Source: Lewinella cohaerens DSM 23179 (GTDB lineage: Bacteria; Bacteroidota; Bacteroidia; Chitinophagales; Saprospiraceae). Taken from it: a stretch of 38,350 nucleotides of DNA. This document shows positions 25,601 through 32,504 of the stretch, one piece after another. The notes beneath the pieces were generated by a model. That model saw nothing but the letters and a program-made list of their open reading frames with translations. It was not told where the DNA came from and ran no database searches. A program made the translations under genes and the position numbers. The stretch covers positions 144,267 to 182,616 of the forward strand of contig NZ_KB903541.1 in the NCBI RefSeq assembly GCF_000379805.1, given 5' to 3'. Numbering within the stretch: the first letter of the stretch is position 1; each line of letters begins with the position of its first letter.

Positions 25601-27003
25601 TTGTCACCGTTATAGGTGATGTTACCGATGCCTGAGCCATTGTTAAATATCTTATTGGTACCAACAGTAGTGGCACCGGCGTCAGCCAGCACAAAATCGG
25701 TGACTTGCCCGGTATAGGCATTGATCCAAAAAACTTCAGCATTACCGTTGGTGATAGGGTAGCTGCCCCAGAAGAGACTGGGTGCTGAGGTGGCAAAGGC
25801 GTGAAATTCACTGTCAGTCGTCAAACCAAAGACCGATCCCATCGTGCTTTGCCGCCAATCGGGGTGATCAATATCGGTAGGGTTCCAGCTCACATTTACA
25901 CCGCGTGGTGCGGGGGCATGGTTCCTAATGTCTTTCACCGTCAATACTCGGCCGGGTACCAGCGCATTGTTCACCGGACTGAAGCTATGAATCGCCATAC
26001 CACAGTGGAAGCGCTTGTTGCGCGGGTTCAGGTAGAACGGCCCACCTTGCACCGTAGCATCTATTTCTACACTCTGCGTATAAGTGGTAGGGGTTGTAGG
26101 CTCAAATTCTGCTGGGTCATAAACGACTTCTAGTTGGTATTCACCGGCGGGCAACCCTGTGAGGCTATAAGTACCATTAGCGTCAGACTGAGTGGTTGCG
26201 ACCACTTCGCCTTGTAGGTTCAACAGGCGGATGTCCACTAGGCTAATACCTCTTTCCAATACCGGATTTATCGCACCATCAGCATCGTAGTCGTAGCAAA
26301 CCTGGTCACGGATATTACCAAAGCCAGGCGCAGTGACGCGGTAAAAAGCCAGGTCATTGCGTTCTTGTCCGGGCGCCAATCCCAAGTTAATCAAGGTAGG
26401 ACTTCCCCACAAGGTGTTCGGGCTACCTCCGGCTACCGAAAGCTCATAGTCGTCGGCTGAAGGGAGGCCATTAAAGAAGAATCGTCCATCCGGGCCCGTA
26501 GCCTGTACAACACCTGCCGGCATACCGCCGCCGCTTAGAATCACAGTGGTATTAGATAAAATAGGCTCCGTAGCATCATAGCTGCCATTGCCATTCAAGT
26601 CAAAAAAGACCAAACCACTGATGCTCCCCAGTTCACTGGGCCTAATGATGGCAAAATTTTGCTCTGGCACATCGCCACTCCCTTCGTAAATAATACTGAT
26701 GATGGGAGGCACAGACACCTGGTCAGCTCCCATTACTTCTACCGCAAAATAAGCGGTGCCTTCCTGGATGTCACAAAATTCGTACTGTCCATCCATATTG
26801 GTGGTGGTGCTTATGCTCATGCCGTCGTTCAATACCGCATTTACGGTCCACCCAAAAAGTCCCGGTTCACCGGCATCCTGTAGCCCGTTGTTGTTATAAT
26901 CTTCATACACCGTGCCAGAGACACACCCCTGACTGTAGAGACTGCCCGCTAGGAGGAAAAAAGAGCAGCATAGCAACATTATCTTCGTTAGGTGTAGCTT
27001 CAT
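22699..27003 (-). CDS. Large T9SS cargo protein with SdrD-B, propeller-like, Kazal-like and sorting domains
   Basis: 1434 residues. Signal peptide (MKLHLTKIMLLCCSFFLLAG, cleavage near SLYSQ). Three Cna-B/SdrD-like modules follow at about 26-95, 126-200 and 228-315, with signatures such as GTVYEDYNNNGLQDAGEPG and GLVFFDLNGNGSYDATEP. A region at about 330-700 without cysteine clusters is rich in short beta repeats (NNGSGIGNITYNGDNEVLYL) and may be a propeller. Several Cys-rich Ig-like segments come next (about 710-1200). A Kazal-like six-cysteine domain sits at about 1205-1250 (core DPVCGCDGRTYANICYAENA), then a fibronectin-III-like domain (1257-1355). A T9SS type-A tail (last 79 residues: YPSPARDQVHISV, NDGVYLIRVRF) ends the protein. 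Probably surface-exposed or released. The C-terminal half is paralogous to the protein at 29445-31223. Function unknown; the Kazal-like domain may inhibit serine proteases (inference). Confidence 0.9.
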   Translation of the reverse strand: MKLHLTKIMLLCCSFFLLAGSLYSQGCVSGTVYEDYNNNGLQDAGEPGLFGWTVNAVLNDGMSISTTTNMDGQYEFCDIQEGTAYFAVEVMGADQVSVPPIISIIYEGSGDVPEQNFAIIRPSELGSISGLVFFDLNGNGSYDATEPILSNTTVILSGGGMPAGVVQATGPDGRFFFNGLPSADDYELSVAGGSPNTLWGSPTLINLGLAPGQERNDLAFYRVTAPGFGNIRDQVCYDYDADGAINPVLERGISLVDIRLLNLQGEVVATTQSDANGTYSLTGLPAGEYQLEVVYDPAEFEPTTPTTYTQSVEIDATVQGGPFYLNPRNKRFHCGMAIHSFSPVNNALVPGRVLTVKDIRNHAPAPRGVNVSWNPTDIDHPDWRQSTMGSVFGLTTDSEFHAFATSAPSLFWGSYPITNGNAEVFWINAYTGQVTDFVLADAGATTVGTNKIFNNGSGIGNITYNGDNEVLYLTNRADETIVVIAGLANTSATPGTVMQVFDPTFAGQIGSGQQLFGIAYQGGEVYFSRDPVGSFTQIYSLTVNPATGLITGTEALEFSVGNNRVSDISLTADGSKMVVAERGGAHASSIFQYTSTGPGWSAPQQIYIGKLGAIHTNSAGGVDYGYDSFTGETPPEGGCDTEIAITSNALIMVSGQYTYGFGLVPSTGNAPGTYADLNTIAIDTDGSTDGSIYVKGTMGDVDIYDCACPIEDCAAENGLEIIPSSPENPQGVGGCCHILDFINTGSQNIFGISFNLLDGAEFQHGYVIPPGYSTPNYTDSSMVIIPTALGAMPNNINGLLDFCLQNVYATPQYMVINYLDQNYEIFCTDTLTFTCPPEAPCLEYLSDSLVCDTAGYLYTIDFEVPPGSDIPGGIGYIDLNLNPNTLPAGASISPTGYTFNPKLQPGDQVTLTYTINTSADLYGDSLCVAITAHDDEEERLCCFAYEACIPFPLCDPCPDVSAEVRPVTDDQSEYCCFELLITDTFNLDPNLFTSVQTNIITPGVTYDGLSTLPAILDGWTPNFDNPAAPTAISWNHSSGVVPNNTNYNLFDFCVEGVTSTDSIRIEINWLNADSVICRDTVAVYCPYCLTVVEDQLYCEANGDYIYQFSFVNNSPFGVNAVSLLDASGYPGAVGNPGVYMLNTTVPPGGTYSGSLPVQLSGQPGDEVCFDIVLRQIIGDAINITCCYATHCVTLLPCDELPDLPCPVLEVEQQLCTQIYDPVCGCDGRTYANICYAENAGIFNWTEGPCDPVFDDTGVIILSGDPVQGGVNLDWSLSDAPDNYDFFVVRESIDEGSTFQEVAFLSATGLDQYNFLRVTSSVGNLYYQILGITTGGALVPSNQITVFREETMGLTVMNAYPSPARDQVHISVNRSGRAAIEVITPQGQINHRQDADFQGNPVPVELRAINDGVYLIRVRFHDGEVVQQRVVRVRD

Positions 27004-27085
27004 TGTACTAGGTTTTGTTTCCCTCTATTGCACCAGCAAAAGGAATCTTACCCTAGCAATGAATATTTTTAAAATTATTTTTTTG

Positions 27086-27210
27086 AGGCATCCCCCCGTA
27101 CCTGACGGTCGGGGCCAGGCTATTCGCTCTCACCTTCGGTACCGCTACTATCCTTGGCTGTTACGGCCCTGCCGGCCCGTCGGGCTCCGAGCGCTGCTCT
27201 GCGCACTAAA
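27086..27210. other. GC-rich repetitive intergenic block R3
   Basis: An abrupt GC-rich stretch between two A/T-rich flanks. It starts with a hairpin (CCCCGTACC, then GGTCGGGG) and contains GGGGCCAGGCTATTCGCTC, GCTACTATCCTTGGC and GGGCTCCGAGCGCTGCTC. Phrases such as GGGGC...CGCTAC...GGCTCCG recall R1 and R2, but I cannot align it end to end. Probably another intergenic repeat. Confidence 0.35.
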
Positions 27211-27338
27211 CTGGAAAAAGGTATATTCGCAAAATCTAATTTATGCCTCTTATGAATTTTCTTGCACTAGCTCCTTGTAGTCCCCAGACTACAAGGATAT
27301 ATCCCACTGGCCTCCCGACCAGCAGGTTGGATGCAGAG

Positions 27339-27407
27339 ATGCGCTGCATCAAAACTGCCGTGGCGACGCGCTGCATCAAAAGAACCTTGGCGACGCGACG
27401 CATCGTG
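27339..27407 (+). repeat. 27-bp tandem repeat at the start of the nuclease/phosphatase gene
   Basis: Units at 27339-27365, 27366-27392 and a partial third at 27393-27407. All carry [AT][CT]GCG[CA][TC]GCATC, followed in the first two by AAAA. Twenty-seven is a multiple of three, so the repeats stay in frame and encode nine-residue units: MRCIKTAVA, TRCIKRTLA, TRRIV. The core GACGCG...GCATC resembles dispersed intergenic repeats seen in Bacteroidota genomes (from general knowledge). Confidence 0.7.
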
Positions 27408-28217
27408 TCTCTACTATTGGTATTCAATGGCCTTCTCTTTGTTATGCAGGCGCAGGAATTCACCTTACTTACCTGGAATATCCAGAACCTGGGCCAAAGC
27501 AAAGATGAAGTCGAAATCCGCAACATAGCAGAGGTCATCAATGAATTTGACCTTGTTGCAGTACAGGAGGTCGTCGCTAAAGATCCCCGCGGAGCACAAG
27601 CCGTAGCCCGACTCGCAGACGAACTCAACCGGATGGGCGACCGCTGGGACTATCGGGTTAGTAATCCTACACGTAGCCCTTCTGCCCATATCAGCGAACG
27701 CTACGCTTTCCTTTGGCGATCTTCCAAAATACAGTTGGTCGGCCGCCCTTATTTGGATAGCGAACTGGCAGATGAATGCGACCGAGAACCCTATCTGGGG
27801 CAGTTTCGATTAAAAGCTGGGGGTGCTCCTTTTTATATTGTAAATGTTCATGCCCGTACCCACGATAAGCAACCAGAAAAGGAGATTGCCCATTTCGAAT
27901 CCTATCAAAAACGTTTAGCTACAGAGTTGGTATTCTTGGCTGGAGATTTCAATCTTACGGAAGATCATCCCGTTTGGATGTCCTTCTATGAGGTGGGGTA
28001 TCAACCTTCCATATCTGATATGGCGACAACCCTCAAGAGGAAATGTGCCCGTGGCAATTACCTGAATCATTCTATTGATAATATCTACTACGATGAGGAC
28101 GTGGTCGAACTTTCCCGTTCGGGCCGGGTAGATTTTGTAAGAGACTGTGAGCTACTAGAGGAGAGAAGAGGACTGTCCGACCATTTACCTGTTTTTTTAG
28201 CGTGTAGTATCAGGTAG
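27339..28217 (+). CDS. Secreted endonuclease/exonuclease/phosphatase (EEP) family protein
   Basis: The EEP fold motifs are all present: LLTWNIQNLG (Asn), DLVAVQEV (catalytic Glu), VNVHARTHDK, GDFNLTEDHP (Asp and Asn), and the terminal SDHLPVFLAC (Asp-His pair). Such enzymes are Mg-dependent phosphodiesterases, including DNase I-like nucleases and lipid phosphatases; the substrate is not evident. A signal peptide (VSLLLVFNGLLFVMQA, cleavage before QEF) suggests export, with an unusually long basic leader encoded by the 27-bp repeat. I chose the ATG at 27339 (about 292 residues). The frame is open from an ATG at 27243, which would add 32 residues without export character, and a GTG at 27405 is possible too. 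The N-terminal boundary is therefore uncertain; the enzyme domain is not. Confidence 0.88.
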   Translation: MRCIKTAVATRCIKRTLATRRIVSLLLVFNGLLFVMQAQEFTLLTWNIQNLGQSKDEVEIRNIAEVINEFDLVAVQEVVAKDPRGAQAVARLADELNRMGDRWDYRVSNPTRSPSAHISERYAFLWRSSKIQLVGRPYLDSELADECDREPYLGQFRLKAGGAPFYIVNVHARTHDKQPEKEIAHFESYQKRLATELVFLAGDFNLTEDHPVWMSFYEVGYQPSISDMATTLKRKCARGNYLNHSIDNIYYDEDVVELSRSGRVDFVRDCELLEERRGLSDHLPVFLACSIR

Positions 28218-28247
28218 GCAAGTACTCTCAAAGGCGACTATTTTAGG

Positions 28248-28374
28248 CAGGATAGGCCACGGCTTTAAATCTGTGTAAACGCTGAGGAGTTTGCGACAAC
28301 TCTGAGGAACGAGGTGACAACTCTGAGGAGCTTACGACGATCAGCGAAGCTAATCTGCGTTCTATCCTGTTTTT
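28248..28374 (+). repeat. Terminator-like structured region with three 20-21-bp repeats
   Basis: CAGGATAG (28248-28255) pairs with CTATCCTG (28362-28369), followed by TTTTT (28370-28374). Within it CGCTGA (28280-28285) pairs with TCAGCG (28341-28346). Between these arms stand three tandem units of 20-21 bp, each starting CTGAGGA and ending in CGACAACT, TGACAACT and CGACGATC. It follows the EEP gene by 30 nt and may end that transcript. The sequence from 28375 to 28621 shows nothing I recognise. Confidence 0.5.
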
Positions 28375-28621
28375 AGAGGCTTCTCTCTTTTTGATGCGTT
28401 TGCCCTGGTTCCCATATTATTTTGCTGGCCAAGGACCTTGCGTAGCAGAATTTCCACTGAGTGGTTAGAATTGGCGGAGCTTTGTGGCTAGATACCTAAT
28501 TGATTTGCTGCAAAATGGGGTGCAAATAAGGGAGAGAACACTTGAAAAATGTAAACTTTAGGAGGCTAGATTCTACCAGAGGAATGTTGAGAATAGGCTC
28601 TAAAAATGAATGCGGGCCATA

Positions 28622-28830
28622 GTTATCGGCGGACCCTGGAGGGTCAACCCACCCAGGCCTCAGTCGCCGTCGACCACTTCCCAAACCATGGGGCATGGCC
28701 ATAGTACTTTATGCACTCACCGAAGCAAGTGCCACGCAATATCCAAACTTATACCTCTGAATGCCCCAAGAAATGGGGGTAGTTACCTATGATGGGGAAT
28801 AATTCCGATGCAAATATAGTATTTTTGTTT
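28622..28830 (-). repeat. Structured element copy B (inverted relative to copy A)
   Basis: Read on the minus strand this is the same block as 3941-4149, with about a dozen substitutions. The compound GGCGAC...GTCCGCC hairpin and its flank are unchanged. In the middle hairpin, C-to-T and A-to-G changes keep pairing as G.U. The third hairpin is weakened to CCCA/TGGG. The ATG that opens a 19-codon frame in copy A is TCG here. No gene follows downstream on the minus strand (the EEP gene is convergent), so this copy is not a leader. This favours a stand-alone RNA or a mobile repeat. Confidence 0.6.
28811..28818 (-). promoter_or_regulatory. -7 box of element copy B
   Basis: Minus strand TATATTTG, identical to the -7 box of copy A, with the conserved AAACAAAAAT just upstream (28821-28830). 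The -33 TTTG seen in copy A is not conserved here, so this copy may be weaker or silent. Confidence 0.45.
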
Positions 28831-29239
28831 GTATTAAAAAATAAAACAACAATTTGAATTGATGATATTTGCTTCCGATAACGTAATCTGGACTTTCGGC
28901 AAAAGTCCGTAGAGGGATAACCTTCGGTGATCGTCCTTTCAGTCCTCAGAGTTCGGCTTGCTTCGCGCGCCTATGGTACAGGGTACAGGGATCAGAAAAC
29001 GCAGAAGGATCAATTCCCAACAAGGGCGTAAAAAAGCGGAAGTTGGAAATTAAACGGTAGCCATTCTCCTTCGGTTTCAAATCCCTATACCTTCTACCTT
29101 TAATCCTTCTACTACTTTCGGCATTCGCCGAAAGTCAAGCTCTAAGCTTTTATTTAACGTGAAATGTAAACCTTGAAGATATTATGCAGTAGAAGCATTT
29201 GCTATTGCGTTAGCAGTGACGAAGTGAGACCTTAAGTTT
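28831..29239. other. Intergenic stretch without recognised genes
   Basis: No convincing reading frame. Two hairpins share the motif ACTTTCGGC: GGACTTTCGGCAAAAGTCC near 28890-28910, and the perfect ACTTTCGGC 29114-29122 with GCCGAAAGT 29127-29135. A short direct repeat GGTACAGGGTACAGGG lies near 28975-28995. It separates repeat R2 from element copy B; in the copy A block the corresponding spacing is only about 80 nt. Confidence 0.4.
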
Positions 29240-29383
29240 TGATGCGCAGGCCTTTAGGCCGGAGCACGGTGCCAGGATGGCGCAAGGATAAGCTGGTGAA
29301 GCGGTAGTGCGCTGCGCAGCAAGCACTAAGAGCGGAACAAGCGGTAGCGCACCGCCTAAGCGGGGCCGCTATAGCCCCAAAAG
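29240..29383 (-). repeat. GC-rich intergenic repeat R2 (relative of R1)
   Basis: On the minus strand it begins CTTTTGGGGCTATAGCGG and ends CGTGCTCCGGCCTAAAGGCC, then TGCGCATCAAAA, matching both ends of R1 (3741-3862). The middle differs and is rich in GCGCTACCGC, GCTGCGCAGCGC-type palindromes. Like R1 it lies upstream of a structured element copy in the same relative orientation. Confidence 0.55.
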
Positions 29384-29444
29384 GAATAGGAACAATGAGA
29401 TCATGGAATTGTTAAAAAGCACCTTATTTCTTTTGTCCAAGTAC

Positions 29445-31223
29445 TTAAGAATGGATAACAACTACCCGCTTTCGCCACGAATGCCCCGCAATGTTACTGG
29501 TCAGCAAATAGCAGCCTGCGGGTAAATGAGCGGTAGATAGCTGGAAAAAACCATTATGGTCTGTTTGAAATTGTAGGAGGAGTTTTCCCTGGGAAGTCCA
29601 TAACTGAAGGGCGATTGATTGGGACAGAGACAGGGAAATATTGAGATAGTCACCCGCAGGGTTAGGCCATACTTTGCCATCATTACTATCGGATGGAGAT
29701 TGGGTAGCGACTAGGCCAATTACCCCAAGGTTACTGATGACGACCTTGCCCGGCCAGGTGACACCAACAATTCGGTAGACCACGTTCGGGAGCAGTGGGG
29801 CGGTGTCTAAATAAGCAAAAGTGGCATTACTGACCTCGGCAAGTGTCAACCAGGGGCCATTGGATACTCGTCGTTGTACCAGGAAATAGCGATAGTCGGT
29901 CATGCCTGGATTGGTCCATGAAAGTTGTACCTGAAGGTCGTCGTTTAATTCCGCGATCAATGGGATACTGTCTACGGGAGGGTCGCCACAAGGGCCGTTG
30001 GTCCACTCCTGGATACCCGACCAACTGAGGGCCGCACAGGCGTTGAGGTAGGTCATGCCGTCGCAACCACAGACGAGGTTTACGAAATTGGGGCAACTGT
30101 CCTCCCAATTGATTTGATCAGGGTTGGTACATTGGTCACAGTCGAAATAGAAAGTTTCACAAGTAGTGAGACTGGCCGTTTCATAGCAATTTTCACCGTT
30201 ACGATCCCGCCGGGTGGCAGTCATACATATTTCATATTCGGTGTCTTCTGCCAAGCCACCAAAAGTGATGGCTTCGTTACCGTCTACGGTTCCTGCGCCT
30301 AGACCAGTGAGTGTGAAGACCACTTGGTCGCAATCGTTTAAAGCATTTGCTTGCAGCCGAATTTGCGTGTTCTCGCAATCAATAGCCAGTGAAAATCCCT
30401 GTTCTGTATCGATGATAAAGTCTTCGTAAGCGGTACAGCAATGGTCACAATCTGGTATTGGAAAGCAGTAAGTTGCGGTACAGCATTCTACCACAATACC
30501 CGTTTCTAAGTATCGCTTGGGGCTTAAGGAAAAGCAAATCTCCTCAAGGGAAGCGGCATCAGCACGGAAGTGTAGTGCCAAACCAGACTGACTGTGCCCA
30601 GGAGGTAAGCTACCGGACAGAGAAAGGGTTTCTTCAAAGACTAAATCTTGCCCATCGGGCTCGCGAACCTGAATTTGATCGACGGTAAAAGGGCTATTGT
30701 TTACAAAAGTAAAAAGATAGCGATAGCTGCTATCCGGCAGGCACTCAAAGGAATAGTCGGCGGCTTGCCAGCAGGTTCCACAGGCTAGTTGTAGGGTGTC
30801 TCGCTGCACAATATTATTGCCACTGCGCCATACAACTGCCAAGGAAATACTATCTGTGGTATTCCAGCCTGCCAAGCAAAACTGGAAGAGATTTTGATCG
30901 CCGGGAGGGAGTTCACCGCCTTGCCAGGTCCAGCGTAACCGTTTTTGTTGTTGAAGAACGGTTTGTTGCCAACCACTGCCTAAGGGATAGTCAATGCCAG
31001 AAAAAGTAATATCGGTACCGATTAATTTGGTTTCAATACTGGTGACCCCTTGGGGGAGATTGTAGGTATAATCAAACTGAAAACAACAGTCTCCTTCAGT
31101 AGCAGTAGCATAAACGCTGTTACTCAGTTCTTGTGCGGGCAGTACACAGTGTGTTCCTCCACTAAGAAAAAGTAGAAACAGGAGGCATAAACGCAACTGG
31201 AAGGAGGTAGTCGTTGATTTCAA
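29445..31223 (-). CDS. T9SS cargo protein with Kazal-like domain, paralogue of the 1434-residue protein
   Basis: 592 residues. The signal peptide is LRLCLLFLLFLSGGTHCVLP (cleavage near AQ|ELSN). Cys-rich Ig-like segments (about 35-365) follow. A six-cysteine Kazal-like domain (about 366-413, core NLVCGCDGMTYLNACAALSW and EWTNGPC), a fibronectin-III-like domain (about 420-510) and a T9SS type-A sorting tail (about 517-592: VWPNPAGDYLNISL, LPAGCYLLTSN, RKRVVVIHS) complete it. The order matches the C-terminal half of the protein at 22699-27003. Shared phrases such as FVNNSPF and CCTATYC/CCYATHC confirm recent common origin. It lacks the SdrD-B and propeller-like N-terminal half. Probably surface-attached or released; function unknown. 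It lies downstream of bioB but a 190-nt gap with a strong hairpin suggests separate transcription. Confidence 0.9.
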   Translation of the reverse strand: MKSTTTSFQLRLCLLFLLFLSGGTHCVLPAQELSNSVYATATEGDCCFQFDYTYNLPQGVTSIETKLIGTDITFSGIDYPLGSGWQQTVLQQQKRLRWTWQGGELPPGDQNLFQFCLAGWNTTDSISLAVVWRSGNNIVQRDTLQLACGTCWQAADYSFECLPDSSYRYLFTFVNNSPFTVDQIQVREPDGQDLVFEETLSLSGSLPPGHSQSGLALHFRADAASLEEICFSLSPKRYLETGIVVECCTATYCFPIPDCDHCCTAYEDFIIDTEQGFSLAIDCENTQIRLQANALNDCDQVVFTLTGLGAGTVDGNEAITFGGLAEDTEYEICMTATRRDRNGENCYETASLTTCETFYFDCDQCTNPDQINWEDSCPNFVNLVCGCDGMTYLNACAALSWSGIQEWTNGPCGDPPVDSIPLIAELNDDLQVQLSWTNPGMTDYRYFLVQRRVSNGPWLTLAEVSNATFAYLDTAPLLPNVVYRIVGVTWPGKVVISNLGVIGLVATQSPSDSNDGKVWPNPAGDYLNISLSLSQSIALQLWTSQGKLLLQFQTDHNGFFQLSTAHLPAGCYLLTSNIAGHSWRKRVVVIHS

Positions 31224-31357
31224 ACCAAAGCTTTTTATTCGAAATGAAAAGATGCTTTGGTATAGATACCGGGGAAGAGGGAAATCTTACCTTTTAGTGT
31301 TCACTGTATTTATGGTTTGTTGCACTCGCAGAGGTACTCGCTAGGCTCGTATTTGTG

Positions 31358-31404
31358 TTCGCTGGCGTTCATCCAGAATTTTCGTCGGGATGAGCGCCAG
31401 CGAA
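31358..31404 (-). terminator. Long hairpin after bioB
   Basis: TTCGCTGGCGTTCATCC (31358-31374) pairs with GGATGAGCGCCAGCGAA (31388-31404), a 17-bp stem with one wobble pair. It begins 10 nt after the bioB stop and likely ends the biotin operon transcript, though no T-run follows. The loop side GTCGGGATGAGCG resembles the hairpin repeat at 35732-35752. Confidence 0.5.
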
Positions 31405-31414
31405 ACGATCACCT

Positions 31415-32488
31415 TTACTTCTTATTTGCGTAAGCTACATTGGCTTCAATCTTATGACTTGGACGAGACCATTTGATTTGGCGTTCTGCTGCTGGCTTTT
31501 CTGTTTCTGCCTGAGGTTCTCTTTTTTCGTGCTTACTATAAGCTTGAGTGGGTTGGAGGCCCAACAAGTCGAACATATCTAAATCCGAATGTAAGTCTGG
31601 ATTAGGAGTCGTAAGAAGTTTGTCACCTGCAAAAATAGAACCTGCACCTGCCATGAAGCAGAGGGCTTGCCCTTCGGTAGACATTTCAGTACGGCCAGCG
31701 GAAAGGCGTACGGTGGCACGGGGCATTACGATGCGGGTGGTAGCGACCATGCGAACCATTTCCCAAATGGAAACAGGGTGTTGCTCTTCCAAAGGTGTCC
31801 CTTCGACAGCTACCAATGCATTGATGGGAACTGATTCCGGCTGTGGATCCAATTGAGATAGGGTGAGCAGCATACCGCAGCGGTCTTCTGCTTTTTCGCC
31901 CATCCCCACAATACCACCCGAGCAAACGGTGATGTTGGTTTTTCGAACATTATCCAAGGTTTTCAAGCGATCTTCATAGCCTCGGGTAGAGATGACTTCC
32001 TTGTAATACTCCTCGGAGGTGTCGAGGTTGTGATTGTAGGCGTAGAGGCCGGCGTTTTCCAAGCGTTTAGCCTGGTTTTCGGTGAGCATGCCGAGGGTAC
32101 AACACACTTCCATATCGAGTTTGTTAACGGTACGTACGAGGTCTAGTACATGCTCAAACTCCTCATTGTCTTTGACGTTGCGCCAGGCTGCTCCCATACA
32201 TAAGCGGGAAGCTCCACTGGCTTGGGCACGGATAGCTGCTTCCGTGACCTGGTCTACAGTCATGAGGTCATTGGTTTCAATATCCGTATGATAACGAGCT
32301 GCTTGTGGGCAGTAACCACAATCTTCGGGACAACCGCCTGTTTTGATGGAAAGGAGTGTACTGATTTGCACTTCTCTCGGGTTGTGATGCTCACGGTGTA
32401 CCGTTGCTGCTCGATAAACCAGCTCCAGGAGAGGAGAATTGTAAACGGCTAATACTTCTTCGAGTGTCCAATGCTTTGTTGCGCTCAT
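31415..32488 (-). CDS. bioB: Biotin synthase
   Basis: BioB is a radical-SAM enzyme that inserts sulfur into dethiobiotin, the last step of biotin synthesis. The 4Fe-4S triad is Cys53, Cys57 and Cys60 in KTGGCPEDCGYCPQ. The 2Fe-2S ligands are visible in LCMGAAWR, EVCCTLGML and VCSGGIVGMGE, with the Arg in ATVRLSAGR. At 357 residues it is a full-length enzyme; the last 40 residues form a charged extension (KHEKREPQAETEKPAAERQ) beyond the usual domain, as in several Bacteroidota. It starts 16 nt after the ketoacyl synthase stop and is the last gene of the biotin operon. Confidence 0.97.
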   Translation of the reverse strand: MSATKHWTLEEVLAVYNSPLLELVYRAATVHREHHNPREVQISTLLSIKTGGCPEDCGYCPQAARYHTDIETNDLMTVDQVTEAAIRAQASGASRLCMGAAWRNVKDNEEFEHVLDLVRTVNKLDMEVCCTLGMLTENQAKRLENAGLYAYNHNLDTSEEYYKEVISTRGYEDRLKTLDNVRKTNITVCSGGIVGMGEKAEDRCGMLLTLSQLDPQPESVPINALVAVEGTPLEEQHPVSIWEMVRMVATTRIVMPRATVRLSAGRTEMSTEGQALCFMAGAGSIFAGDKLLTTPNPDLHSDLDMFDLLGLQPTQAYSKHEKREPQAETEKPAAERQIKWSRPSHKIEANVAYANKK

Positions 32489-32504
32489 GCTAAAGTCTTT
32501 TTCG

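Noticed and set aside
27243-27338. EEP gene start at 27243
   Set aside because: The added 32 residues have no export or domain character. Kept only as a possibility because the frame is open.
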